Of a stretch of DNA of 64,000 bases, positions 13,041 to 23,483 are shown in pieces. This DNA is from Mercurialis annua (taxonomy: Eukaryota; Streptophyta; Magnoliopsida; Malpighiales; Euphorbiaceae). The DNA is taken from contig NC_065572.1 of assembly GCF_937616625.2 (NCBI RefSeq), positions 44,543,653 to 44,607,652 of the forward strand, in the 5' to 3' direction. The position numbers and the translations under genes were made by a program. The notes beneath the pieces were generated by a model that searched no databases, was not told the origin of the DNA, and worked only from the letters and a program-made list of their open reading frames with translations. Positions within the stretch are counted from its first letter, which is position 1, and the number at the start of each line of letters is the position of its first letter.

Positions 13041-16000
13041 GACTGCGTGAAAAGTGACGCTAGATTAGTATGTCGCGTCTCAAGTCTCTTTAAATCGTCG
13101 TTCCGATTACCCAAGAATTGTTAGGTTATATAGTACGCAAAGTTTGCTAGAAATGTAATGCTAGATTAGATTGTCGCGTCTCAAGTGTCTTTAATGCGTC
13201 GTTCCGACTACCTAAGCATGGTTAGGTTATATTACGCAAAGTGTGCGTAAAAAGAGACGCTAGATTAGATTGGCGTTTCTTAAGTCTCTCTAACGCGTCG
13301 TTCTGATTACCTAAGCATGTTTATGTTATATTTTGCAAAGTCTGCGTGAAAAGTGACGCTAGATTAGTATGTTTTGTCTCAAGTCTCTTTAACACGTCGT
13401 TTCGTATACCATGATTATCTCGCGTCACAATTCTCTTTAACTCGTCGTTCCGATTGCCTAAGCATGGTTAGGTTTTATTACGCAAGGTGTGCGTGAAAAG
13501 TGATGCTATATTAGTATGTCGCGTCTTAAGTCTCTCTAACACGTCGTTCCGATTACTTAATCAAGGTTAGGTTATAGTACACAAAATGTGCGTCAAAAGT
13601 AACAATAGATTAGTATGTCGTGTCTCAAGTCTCTTTAACGCATCGTTCGAATTACCTGAGCTTGGTTAGGTTATATTACGCAAAGTGTGCGTGAAAAAGT
13701 GACAATAAATTAGTATGTCGCGTGTCAAGTCTATCTAACGCGTCGTTCAAATTACCTAAGCATTGTTAGGTTATATTACGCAAAGTGGGTGTGAAAAGTG
13801 ACGCTAGATAAGTATGTCGCGTCACAAGTCTCTTTAACGTGTCGTTTCGATTACCTAAGCATGATTAGGTTATATTACGCAAAGTGTGTGTAAAAAGTGA
13901 CGTTAGATTAGTGTGGCGCGTCTCAAGTCTCTTTAATAAATCGTTTCGATTACCATGCTTATTCGCGTCAAAAGTCTCTCTAACGCGTCGTCCGGATTAC
14001 ATAAGCATGGTTAGGTTATAGTACGCAAAATATGCATGAAAAGTAACAATTTATTAGTATGTCGCGTCTCAAGTCTCTTTAACGCGTCCTTCCGATTACC
14101 TAAGCATGGTTAAGTTATATTACGCAAAGTGTGCGTGAAAAGTGACAATCGATTACTATGTTGCGTATCAAGTCTAATTAATGCGTCGTTCCGATTACCA
14201 AAGCATGGTTAGGTTATATTACGCAAAGTATGCATAAAAAGTGACGCTAGATCAGTATGTCGCGTCTCAATTCTTTTTAACGCGTTGTTCCGATAACCTA
14301 AGCATGGTTAGGTTATATAACGCAAAGTGTGCATGAAAAGTGACGCTAAATTAGTATGTCGCGTCTCAAGTATCTTTAAAACGTCGTTCCGATTACCTAA
14401 GCATGGTTAGGTTATATTACGTAATGTGTGCGTAAAAGTGACGCTAAATTAGTATGGTGCGTCTCAAGTCTATTTAACGCGTCGTTTTGATTACCATGTT
14501 TATGTCGCTTCACAAGTCTCTCTAACGCGTCGTTCTGATTACCTAAGCATGGTTTGGTTATATTACGCAAAGTGTGCGTTAAACGTGATACTAGATTAGT
14601 ATGTCGCTTCTCAATTCTCTTTAACGCGTTGTTCTGATTACCTAAGGGTTAGGTTATATTAGGAAAAGCGTGCGTGAAAAGTGACGATAGATTAGTATGT
14701 CGCATCTCAAGTCTGTTTAACGCGTCGTTCCGATTACCTCTAAGCATGGTTAGGATATATTACGCAAAGTGTGTCTGAAAAGTGACGCTAGATAGGTATG
14801 TCGCATCACATGTCTCTTTAACGTGTAGTTTCGATTACCTAAGCATGGTTAGGTTATATATTACGCAAAGAGTGCGTAAAAAGTGACGCTAGATTAGTAT
14901 GGAGCGTCTCAAGTCTCTTTAACGCGTCGTTTCGATTACCATGCTTATGTCGCGTCACAAGTCTCTCTAACGCGTCGTTCCGATTACCTAGCATGGTTAG
15001 GTTATGTTATGCAAAGTGTGCGTGAAAAGTAACAATAAATTAGTATGTCGCATCTCAATTCTTTAACGCGTCGTTCCGATTATCTAAGCATGGTTAGGTT
15101 ATATTACAAAAAGACTGCGTGAAAAGTGATGCTAGATTAGTATGTCGCATCTCATGTCTGTTTTACGCTTTGTTCCGATTACCCAAGAATGGTTAAGTTA
15201 TAGTACGCAAAGTTTGTTAGAAACGTAACGCCAGATTAGTATGTTGCGTCTCAAGTGTCTTTAACGTGTCGTTCTGATTACCTAAGAATGGTTAGGTTGT
15301 ATTACAAAAAGACTGCGTGAAAAGTGACGCTAGATTAGTATGTCGCATCTCATGTCTGTTTTACGCTTCGTTCAGATTACCCAAGAATGGTTAAGTTATA
15401 GTACGCAAAGTTTGTTAGAAACGTAACGTTAGATTAGTATGTCGCGTCTCAAGTCTCTTTAACGTGTCGTTCTGATTACCTAAGCATGGTTAGGTTGTAT
15501 TACACAAAGTGTGCGTAAAAAGTGACGCTAGATTAGATTGGCGTTTCTTAAGTCTATATAACGCGTCGTTCTGATTACCTAGGCCTGTTCAGGTTATATT
15601 ATACAAAGTCTGCGTGAAAAGTGACGCTAGATTAGAATGTTTCGTCTCAAGTCTCTTGAACGCGTCGATTACCATGCTTATCTCGCATCACAATTCTCTT
15701 TAACGCGTCGTTCCGATTACTTAAGCAAGGTTAGGTTTTATTACGCAAGGTGTCTGTGAAAAGTGACGCTAGATTAGTATGTCGCATCTCAAGGCTCTTT
15801 AACGCGTTGATCCGATTACCTAAGCATGGTTAGCTAATATTACACAAAGTGTGCGTGAAAAATGACAAAAGATTAGTATGTCACGTTTTAAGTCTTTCTA
15901 ACACGTCTTTCCGATTACTTAAGCATGGTTAGGTTATAGTATGCAAATAATGCGTGAAAAGTAACAATAGATTAGTATGTCGTGTCTTAAGTCTCTTCAA

Positions 16001-17230
16001 TGCATTGTTCCGATTACCTAAGCATGGTCAGGTTATGTTACGCAAAGAGTGCGTAAAGAGTGACGCTAGATAAGTATGTCGATTCTGAAGTATGTTTAGC
16101 GCGTCTTTCTGTTTACCTAAGCATGGTTAGGTTATATTACGCAAAGAGTGCGTGAAAAGTTACGCTAGATTAGTTTGTCGTGTCTCAAGTCTATTCAATG
16201 CGTCGTTCCGATTACCTAAGCATGGTTAGGTTATATTACACAAAGTGTGCGTGAAAAGTGACGCTAGATAAGTATGTCGCGTCAAATGTCTCTTTAACGC
16301 GTCATTCCGATTAGCTAAGCACGGTTAGGTTATATTTAAGAAAAGTTTACGTAAAAAGTGACGCTAGATTAGTATGGCGCTTCTCAAGTCTATTTAACGC
16401 GTCGTTTCGATTACCATGCTTATGTCGCGTCACAATTCTCTCTAACGCGTGGTTCTGATTACCAAAGCATGTTTAGGTTATATTACACCAAGTGTGCATA
16501 AAAAGTGATATGTCGCGTCTCAATTCTCTTTAACGTGTCAATCCGATTACCTAAGAATGGTTAGGTTATATTACGCCAATGTGTGCGTGAAAACTGCTGC
16601 TAGGTTAGTATGTCGCGTCTCAAGTCTCTTTAATGCGTCGTTCCGATTACCAAAGCATGGTTAGGCTATATTACGCAAAATATGATTGAAAAGTGACGCT
16701 AGATTAGTATGTCGCGTCTCATGTCTCTTTAACTCGTTGTTCCGATTACTTGAGCATGGTTAAGTCATATTACGCAAAGTGTGCTTGAAAAGTGACGCTA
16801 GATTATTATGTCGCGTCTCAAGTCTCTTTAATTCGTCGTTCCGATTACCTAAGCATGGTTACGTTAAATTACGCAAATTCTGCATAAAAAGTGACGCTAG
16901 ATTAGTATGACGCGTCTCACGTCTTTTTGACGCGTCGTTTCGATTACCATGCTTAACTCATGTCACAAGTCTCTCTAACGCGTCGTTCCGATTACCTAAG
17001 AAGGTTAGGTTATATTATGCAAAGTGTGCATGAAAAGTGACGCTAGATTAGTATGTCGCGTCGCAAGTCTCAGTAACGCTTTGTTCCGATTACCTAAGCA
17101 TGATTAAGTCATATTACACAGAGTGTGTGCGAAAAGTGACGCTAGATTAGCATGTCGCATCTCAAGTCTCTTTAACGTCGTCGTTTCGATTACCATGCTT
17201 ATGTCGCGTCAGAAGTCTCTCTAACGCGTC
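13040..17230 (+). repeat. Diverged ~2.3-kb higher-order repeat, two copies
   Basis: A run of private variants occurs twice in the same order. These include a GATTAGATTGGCG monomer with TTTCTTAAGTCT (near 13,262 and 15,531), then a TGTTTTGTCTC or TGTTTCGTCTC monomer, then a short unit with TTATCTCGC, then TTAGGTTTTATTACGCAAGG (near 13,470 and 15,735), then an AACAATAGATTAG monomer. The spacing is about 2.27-2.35 kb. Divergence between copies is visibly greater than in the 1.86-kb array, which suggests an older amplification. Confidence 0.65.
15111..15506 (+). repeat. Recent tandem duplication of a 198-bp dimer
   Basis: Two monomers starting AAGACTGCGTGAAAAG and carrying the unusual CATCTCATGTCTGTTTTACG and ACGCAAAGTTTGTTAGAAACG variants are repeated directly at 15,111 and 15,309. 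The offset is exactly 198 bp (2 x 99). The two copies differ at only a handful of sites, far fewer than neighbouring monomers do. Confidence 0.85.
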
Positions 17231-19023
17231 GTTCCGATAATAAATTAGTATGTTGCGTCTCAAGTCTCTTTAACGCGTCGTTCCGATTACCTAAGCATGG
17301 TTAGGCTGTATTATGAAAGAGTGCGTGAATAATGACACTAGATTAGGATGTCGTGTCTCAAGTCTCTTTAACGCGTTGTTCCGAATACTTAAGCATGGTT
17401 AGGTTATATTACGCAAAGGGTGCGTCAAATCTGAAAATAGATTAGTATGTCGAGTCTCAAGTCTCTTTAACGCGTCGTTCCCATTACCTAAGAAAAGTTA
17501 GGTTATTTTACACAAAGTGTGCGTGAAAAATGACACTAGATTAATATGTTGCGTCATAAATCTCTTTAACGCGTCGTTCCGATTACCTAAGTATGGTTAG
17601 GTTATTTTACACAAAGTGTGCTGGAAAAGTGACTCTAGATTAGTATGTTGCATCTTAAGTCTCTTTAACGCGTCGTTACGACTATCTAAGCATGGTTAGT
17701 TTATTTTACGCAAATTGTGCGTGAAAAGTGACGCTAGATTACTATGTCGCGTCTCAAGTCTCTTTAACTCGTCGTTCCGATTACCTAAGCATGGTTAGGT
17801 TATAGTACGCAAAGTGTGCGTGAAAAGGATTAATAGATTCGTATGTCGCGTCCCAAGTCTCTTTAACGCGTCGTTCCGATTACCTAAGCATGGTTAGGTT
17901 ATATTACGCAAAGTGTGCGTGAAAAGTGACGCTAGATTAGTATGTCGCGTCTCAAGTCTCTTTAACGCGTCGTTCTGATTACCTAAGCATGGTTAGGTTA
18001 TATTACGCAAAGAGTGCGCGAATTGGGACGCTAGATTAGTATGTCGCGTCTCAAGTCTCTTTAACGCGTTGTTCCGATTATTTAAGCATGGTTAGGTTAT
18101 ATTGTGCAAAGTGTGAGTGAAAAGTGAAAATAGATTAGTATGTCGCGTCTCAAGCCTCTTTAACGCGTCGTTCCGATTACCTAAGCATGGTTAGGTTATA
18201 TTACGCAAAGAGTGCGTGAATAGTGTCACGCTAGATTAGTCTGTCGCGTCTCAATTCTCTTTAACGCGTTGTTCCGATTATTTAAGCATGGTTAGGGTAT
18301 ATTACTCTAAGTGTTCGTAAAAAGTGACTCTAGATTAGTATAGCTCGTTTCAAGTCTCTTTAACGCGTCGTTTCGACTACCATGCTTATGTCGCTTAACA
18401 AGTGTCTCTAACGCATCGTTCTGATTACCTAAGCAAAGTGTGCGTGAAAAGTGACAATAAATTAGTATGTCGTGCCTCAAGTCTCTTTAACACGTCGTTC
18501 CGATTACTTAAGCATGGATATGTTATATTACACCAAGTGCGCGTTAAAAGTGTCGCTAGATTAGTTTGTCGGTCTCAAGTCTCTTTAACGCGTCGTTTCG
18601 ATTACCATGCTTATGTTACGTTACAAGTCTCTCTAACATGTCGTTCTGATTACCTAAGCATTGTTAGGTTATATTACGCAAAGTGCGCTTGAAAAGTGAC
18701 AATAGATTAGTATGTCGCGTCTTAAGTCCCTTTAACGTGTCGTCACGATTATCTAAGCATGGTTAGGTTATTTTACGCAAATTGTGCGTGAAAAGTGACG
18801 CTAGATTAGTTTGTCGCGTCTCAAGTCACTTTAACGCATCATTCTGATTACCTAAGCATGGTTAGGTTATATTGAGCAATGTGTGCATGAAAACTGTCGC
18901 TAGGTTAGTATGTCGCGTCTCAAGTCTATTTAACGCGTCGTTCCTATTACCTAAGCATGGTTATGTTATATTACGCAAAGTGTGGGTGAAAAGTGACGCT
19001 AGATTAGTATGTCGCGTCTCAAG
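17230..19023 (+). repeat. Forward satellite with near-consensus monomers and 198-bp dimer periodicity
   Basis: This stretch contains the most consensus-like monomers of the window (17,760-17,980). A two-monomer motif (CAAAGAGTGCG followed by a TTGTTCCGATTATTTAAGC monomer) recurs about 198 bp apart near 18,003 and 18,201, with a diverged relative near 17,300. Short units occur near 18,380 and 18,600. The array stops abruptly after GTCTCAAG at 19,023, at the edge of the retroelement. Confidence 0.85.
17878..17976 (+). repeat. Reference 99-bp satellite monomer
   Basis: This copy is essentially the consensus and is useful as a yardstick. Within it, positions 7-20 carry the imperfect palindrome CTAAGCATGGTTAG. 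Positions 22-36 are an AT-rich TTATATTACGCAAAG block. Positions 51-64 are GACGCTAGATTAGT. Positions 69-75 hold the CpG-rich CGCGTCT, and positions 88-93 the MluI-type hexamer ACGCGT. The 48-bp short unit keeps about the first 7 and last 40 positions and lacks roughly positions 8-58, with a few junction bases. 99, 48 and their sum 147 are all multiples of three. I see no promoter or coding function. Confidence 0.93.
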
Positions 19024-19092
19024 TGCACGTTCGTGCACCATGAAGAGTGCACGTTCGTGCACCCGTGGTGCACGGTCGTGCACCACGTGCAC
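19023..19092. repeat. Cluster of seven GTGCAC palindromes
   Basis: Within 70 bases the hexamer GTGCAC occurs seven times, mostly as pairs GTGCAC-GTTC-GTGCAC that can fold back on themselves. It lies at the U5 terminus of the LTR. Similar GTGCACG/CGTGCAC arrays are known to me from termini of Del/Tekay-type LTRs; their role is unclear. Confidence 0.75.
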
Positions 19093-19094
19093 AG

Positions 19095-19117
19095 CCCCGG
19101 AAATGCAATTTCCGGGG
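19095..19117. other. Perfect 9-bp-stem hairpin in LTR
   Basis: CCCCGGAAA and TTTCCGGGG are perfectly complementary and separated by the 5-base loop TGCAA. It sits in the U5 half of the gypsy LTR. It could fold in the RNA near the LTR 3' end; its function is unknown. Confidence 0.7.
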
Positions 19118-19453
19118 TTTTCAACCATCCCGACGTGCTTCTAACACTTCCCTAGTCAAAACCCGTTTCTCTGTTTTCATTAAAATGCGATAATAACTTC
19201 CAAAACGTCGAATTCAAACCAATACACCATAAAACTCAAAACAACCATTTATTATCGATTTTTAATTTAAACTTTCTCAAAAATTACCTTGAAAAAAGGT
19301 TTAGGATCGATAGGGCTCTCGATTCTGAAGAGATTGCCGCGAAAATCACGCGAATAGGACGTCGAACGGAGAAACGGCGGCGAAACGACGATATCGAACG
19401 AATTTCTCTCGCTCTCTCTGGAACTCTCTCTGCTCTTCTTCTTTCATATTTCT

Positions 19454-19466
19454 CTTTATATATATC
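19454..19466 (-). promoter_or_regulatory. Putative LTR TATA box
   Basis: Minus-strand GATATATATAAAG lies near the middle of the LTR, followed downstream by a pyrimidine/purine-biased stretch. Position and sequence fit the LTR promoter of a plant retrotransposon. This is inferred; the start site cannot be seen. Confidence 0.5.
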
Positions 19467-19920
19467 TTGGCTAAAGTGCCACTTTGATCCTTGTTCTTTT
19501 TGTTTATTATCATTTATCTTTTAAACTTTTCAATCGTACGATTTAGTCCATAGCTAAACTGTTAACTTCTTTTATTATGACTTATACGTATTATTTATGT
19601 CCAATAATTAATACGGAACTCGATATTAATACTTTCCCGTCAAAATCTAAAATTTTTGCTTTCGACACAAAGTGGCTAAATTACCACTTTGGTCCCTGTA
19701 CCTTATTTTGGACTTTTTTTGACATTTTTCCTTTTAATTCCAATTCTAACTTCAGAATTGGAATATATTATTAAATTCTTCGCTATTATCTTTTCCAAAA
19801 TCGACCTACTAAAACTTATTTATCTTTATTTTATCGGAAAACTTTCCGATAACGCCTCTCGGGCGAGTCCAAACTGGACACGTGGTCCAATTAGCTAATT
19901 ACTTATTTTGGGGTATTACA

Positions 19921-19930
19921 TTATCCCCCT
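19921..19930 (-). other. Polypurine tract of the gypsy element
   Basis: Minus-strand AGGGGGATAA directly abuts the LTR start TGTAATACCCC. This is the expected plus-strand primer site for reverse transcription, and it fixes the element's orientation as minus. Confidence 0.8.
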
Positions 19931-20492
19931 GTTATAAAAATTCGTCCTCGAATTTTCATAAATCTTGTTGGGATCTTACTTTTCCTTGACGTCCATTAAT
20001 ACGTTTTAATCGCAGCTTTTCCTTTTACTTAACTCTTAGTTTTCCATGCACAACTATAACTTCATACTTGTTGCTAATCGATTGTCTATTCAACTCTTGA
20101 TAGTTGCTTGCCGTTACGTCGTTGAGAATTCTCTTACTGGTACCTTCGTCTCATCTGTTATCTTTTTCCGAGATAGAATGGTTCTTGGACGTATTCTTGA
20201 TGTCATAGTCCTTACATCATTGCCACCTAGTTGTCACTAATCATAATCTAATGTTTTCTCGTTTCATCATTTCATTCTTAGTAGCCATAGGGTTGCTCCT
20301 CGTCTCCTTTATACGTGAATGGTCACGACGTGCCATTTTCATCTTAATGACGTACTTACTTTATGCGTATTTCTATGAATATTTTCTCTCGTAATTATAA
20401 CCTGCAGTTATGATCTTTACTATCGTCTGTAATTATCACTTTCCTTTCTTAACTGGTTCTTGTCATTTCTCACTCCTTTCTATCATTGTCTG
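19931..20492 (-). mobile_element. 3' internal stub of the gypsy element, non-coding
   Basis: About 560 bp of AT-rich sequence upstream (minus strand) of the polypurine tract. It includes the conserved GAGGACGAATTT box next to the tract. No frame carries integrase or chromodomain similarity that I can see, and the small open frames here are not retroelement proteins. It is probably 3' untranslated or heavily decayed sequence. Confidence 0.6.
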
Positions 20493-22015
20493 AAAAGTGT
20501 GCGTGAAAAGTGACGCCAGATTAGTATGTCCAGTCTCAAGTCTCTTTAACGCGTCGTTCCGATTACCTAAGCATGGTTAGGTTATATTACGCAAAGTGTG
20601 CGTAAAAAGTGACGCTAGATTAGTTTTTTTTCGTCTCAAGTCTCTTTAACGCGTAGCTTCGATTACTATACTTATCTCGCGTCATAAGTTTCTTTAACGC
20701 GTCGTTCCGATTACCTAAGCATGGTTATGTTATATTACGCAAAGAGTGCGTGAATAGTGACGCTATATTAGTATGTCGCGTCTCAAGTCTCTCTTACGCG
20801 TCGTTCCAATTTCCTAAGCATGGTTAGGTTATATTATGCAAAGTGTGCGTGAAAAGTGACGCTAGATTAGTATGTCCAGTCTCAAGTCTCTCTAACGCGT
20901 CGTTCCGATTTCCCAAGCATGGTTATGTTATATTACGCAACGCGTGCGTAAAAAGTGAAGCTTGATTAGTTTGTTGCGTCTCGAGTCTCTTTTACGCGTC
21001 GTTTCGATTACCATACTTATCTCGCGTCACAAGTCTCTATAACGCGTCGTTCCGATTAACTAAGCATGGTTTGGTTATATTACGCAAACAGTGCGTGAAA
21101 ACTGACGTCAAATTAGTATGTCTCGTCTCAAGTCTCTCTAACGCGTCGTTCCAATTTCCTAAGCATGGTTAGGTTATGTTACGCAAAGTGTACGTGAAAA
21201 GTGACGCTAGATTAGTATGTCCAGTCTCAAGTCTCTTTAACACGTCGTTCCGATTACCTAAGCATGGTTAGGTTATATTACGCAAAGTGTGCATAAAAAG
21301 TGACGCTAGATTAGTTTGTTTCGTCTCAAGTCTCTTTAACGCGTAGTTTCGATTACTATACTTATCTCGCGTCACAAGTTTCTTTAACGCGTTGTTCCGA
21401 TTATCTAAGCATGATTAGATAATACGCAAAGTTTGCGTGAAAAGTGACGCTAGATTAGTATGTCGCTTCTCAAGTCTCTTCAACACGTCGTTTCGATTAC
21501 CATGCTTATATCGCGTCATAAGTCTCTCTAACGCGTCGTTTCGATTACCTAAGCATGGTTTGGTTATAGTACGCAAAGTGTGCGTAAAAAGGATCAATAG
21601 ATAAGTATGTCGTGTCTCAAGTCTCTTTAACGCGTCATTCCTATTACCTAAGAATGGTTAGGTTATATTACGCAAAGTGTGCTTGAAAAGTGACGCTAGA
21701 TTAGTATGTCCAGTCTCTCCAATCTCTTTAACGCGTCGTTCCGATTACCTAAGCATGGTTAGGTTATATTACGCAAAGTGTGCGTGAAAAGTGACACTAG
21801 ATTAGTATGTTTCATCTTAAGTCTCTTTAACGCGTCGTTTCGATTACCATACTTATCTCGCGTAACAAGTCTCGTCCTTCAGATTACCTAAGCATGGTTA
21901 GGTTATATTACGCAAAGTGTGCTTGAAAAGTGACGTTAAATTAGTATGTCGCGTCTCAAGTCTTTCTAACGCGTCGTTCCGATTTCCTAAGCATGGTTAG
22001 GTTATATTACGCAAA
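20493..22015 (+). repeat. Forward satellite between the gypsy remnant and the orientation switch
   Basis: These monomers differ in flavour from those left of the retroelement. They carry ATTAGTATGTCCAGTCTC (20,527; 20,875; 21,220; 21,708) and TAGTTTGTTTCGTCTC variants, plus a short unit with ACTATACTTATCTCGCG, with an internal repeat of about 0.69 kb (20,654 and 21,344). Reverse complements of exactly these variants characterise blocks B and D of the reverse array to the right. This stretch is therefore an inverted relative of that array rather than a continuation of the HOR to the left. Confidence 0.85.
21415..21870 (+). repeat. Left arm of a large inverted repeat
   Basis: Read outward (minus strand), this arm carries, in order, these variants: a gatGAAACATACTAATCTAGTG monomer, GATTGGAGA...GGAC, TTCAAGCACAC, CCATTCTTAGGTAATAGG, CTTATCTATTGATCC, ACTATAACC, a short unit with ACATAAGCATGG-type sequence, GAGAAGCGACATAC and CACGCAAACTTTGCG. 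The right arm (22,016-22,470) shows the same order on the plus strand. A match of many private variants in series is strong evidence for an inverted duplication, not just two arrays in opposite directions. Confidence 0.8.
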
Positions 22016-22020
22016 GAGAC
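22008..22020. other. Orientation-switch junction of the satellite
   Basis: Forward sequence TTATATTACGCAAAGAG runs directly into reverse-oriented GAGACTTGATACG. The bases AAAGAG fit both the forward variant ACGCAAAGAGTGCG and the reverse unit TTAAAGAGACTTG, so the joint shows about 6 bp of microhomology with no inserted filler. All satellite to the left is forward and essentially all to the right is reverse. Confidence 0.9.
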
Positions 22021-22470
22021 TTGATACGAAACATACTAATCTAGTGTTACTTTTTACGCACACTTTGCGTAATATAACCTAACCATGCTTAGGTAATCGG
22101 AACGACGCGTGAAAGAGATTGGAGACTTGACATACTAATCTAGCGTCACTTTTCAAGCACACTTTGCGTAATATAACCAAACCATTCTTAGGTAATAGAA
22201 ACGACGCGTTAAAGAGACTTGAGACGCGACATACTTACCTATTGATCCTTTTTACGAACACTTTGCGTACTATAACCTAACCATGCTTAGGTAATCGGAA
22301 CGACGCGTTAGAGAGACTTGTGACGCGACATAAGCATGGTAATCGAAACGACGCGTTCCAGAGACTTGAGAAGCGACATACTAATCTAGCGTCACTTTTC
22401 ACGCAAACTTTGCGTAGTATAACCTAATCATGCTTAGGTAATCGGAACAATGCATTAAAGAGCCTTGATA
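22016..22470 (-). repeat. Right arm of the large inverted repeat
   Basis: Mirror image of 21,415-21,870, separated from it by roughly 150-200 bp of satellite that belongs to the left side. Beyond 22,470 the two sides stop matching: the right continues with a GCATTAAAGAGCC monomer and the left with a TATAGTAATCG short unit. The same variant series occurs again in direct orientation at about 35,285 and 49,660. Confidence 0.8.
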
Positions 22471-23483
22471 CGTGACATGCTAATCTAGCGTCACTTTTCA
22501 TGCCCACCTTGCGTAATATAACCTAATCATGCTTAGGTAATAGGAACGACGCGTTAAAGAGACATGAGACTCAATATACTAATCTATTGATCATTTCTAC
22601 GCACACTTCGCGTACTATATCCTAACCGTGCTTAGGTAATCAGAACGACTTGTTAAAGAGCCTTGACACGCGACATTCTAATCTAGCGTCACTTTCCATG
22701 CAAACTTTGCTTTTTATAACCTAACTATTTCTTAGGTAATTGGAATGACGCATTAAAGAGCCTTGAGACGTGACATACTAATCTAGCGTTACTTTTGACG
22801 CACACCTTGCGTAATATAACCTAACCATGCTTAGGTATAAGGAACGACGCGTTAAATAGACTTTTGACGCGACATACTAATCTAGTGTCACTTTTCACGC
22901 ACGCTTTGCCTAATATAACCTCTAACCATTCTTAGATAATCGGAATAACGCGATAAAGAGAATTGAGACGCGACATACTAATCTAGCGTCACTTTCGACG
23001 CAAACTATGTGTAATATAACCTAACCATGCTTAAGTAATTGGATCAACGCGTTAAATAGACTTGAGACGCTACATACTAATCTATTGTCATTTTCTACGC
23101 ACACTTTGCGTAATATAACCTAACCATGCTTAGGTAATCAGAACGACACGTTCGAGAGACTTGTGACGCGACATAAGAATGGTAATCGAAACGACGCGTT
23201 AAAGAGACTTGAGACGTGCAATATTAATCTAGTGTCACTTTTTACGCACGCGTTGCGTAATATAACATAACTATGCTTATGAAATCGGAACGACGCGTTA
23301 GAGAGACTTGAGACGCGACATACTAATCTAGTGTCACTTTTCACGCACGCTTTGCATAATATAACCTAACCATGCTTAGCTAATTGGAACGACGCGTTAG
23401 AGAGACTTAAGACGCGACATACTAATATAGCGTCACTATTCACGCAATCTTTGCGTAATATAGCCTAACCATGCTTAGGTAAT

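Larger units (their letters stand above)
19024..19920 (-). mobile_element. Ty3/gypsy 3' LTR, 897 bp
   Basis: The LTR is bounded by TG at 19,024 and CA at 19,920 (plus strand), so on the minus strand it starts TGTAATACCCC and ends in CGTGCA. It abuts the polypurine tract on its right. It contains a TATA-like box, a ~28-bp direct repeat related to CACTTTGRTCC (19,469-19,496 and 19,674-19,702), a GC-rich hairpin and a cluster of GTGCAC palindromes near its U5 end. No ORF of note is present. The polarity (U3 right, U5 left) is deduced from the position of the polypurine tract. Confidence 0.85.
19024..20492 (-). mobile_element. Truncated Ty3/gypsy (chromovirus-type) element: 3' LTR plus 3' internal stub
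   Basis: The satellite is interrupted by about 1.47 kb of unrelated sequence. Read on the minus strand it comprises ~570 bp of internal sequence, a conserved ATTCGAGGACGAATTT stretch, a purine tract AGGGGGATAA, then an LTR starting TGTAATACCCC. That arrangement is typical of the 3' end of plant Ty3/gypsy chromoviruses (Tekay/Del-like by memory of the family). gag-pol, the primer-binding site and the 5' LTR are missing. Satellite resumes at GAAAAGTGTGCGTG (about 20,493) at a different monomer phase from where it stopped, so there is no target-site duplication. The element was therefore truncated, probably by recombination or deletion, rather than left as a clean insertion. Confidence 0.85.

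Noticed and set aside
1..19023. CRISPR array or other spaced direct repeats
   Set aside because: Repeats are contiguous tandem monomers without unique spacers, and the inserted elements are of plant type.
19577..20240. Small open frames in the gypsy LTR and stub
   Set aside because: They run opposite to the element, overlap LTR control sequence and show no retroelement protein motif.
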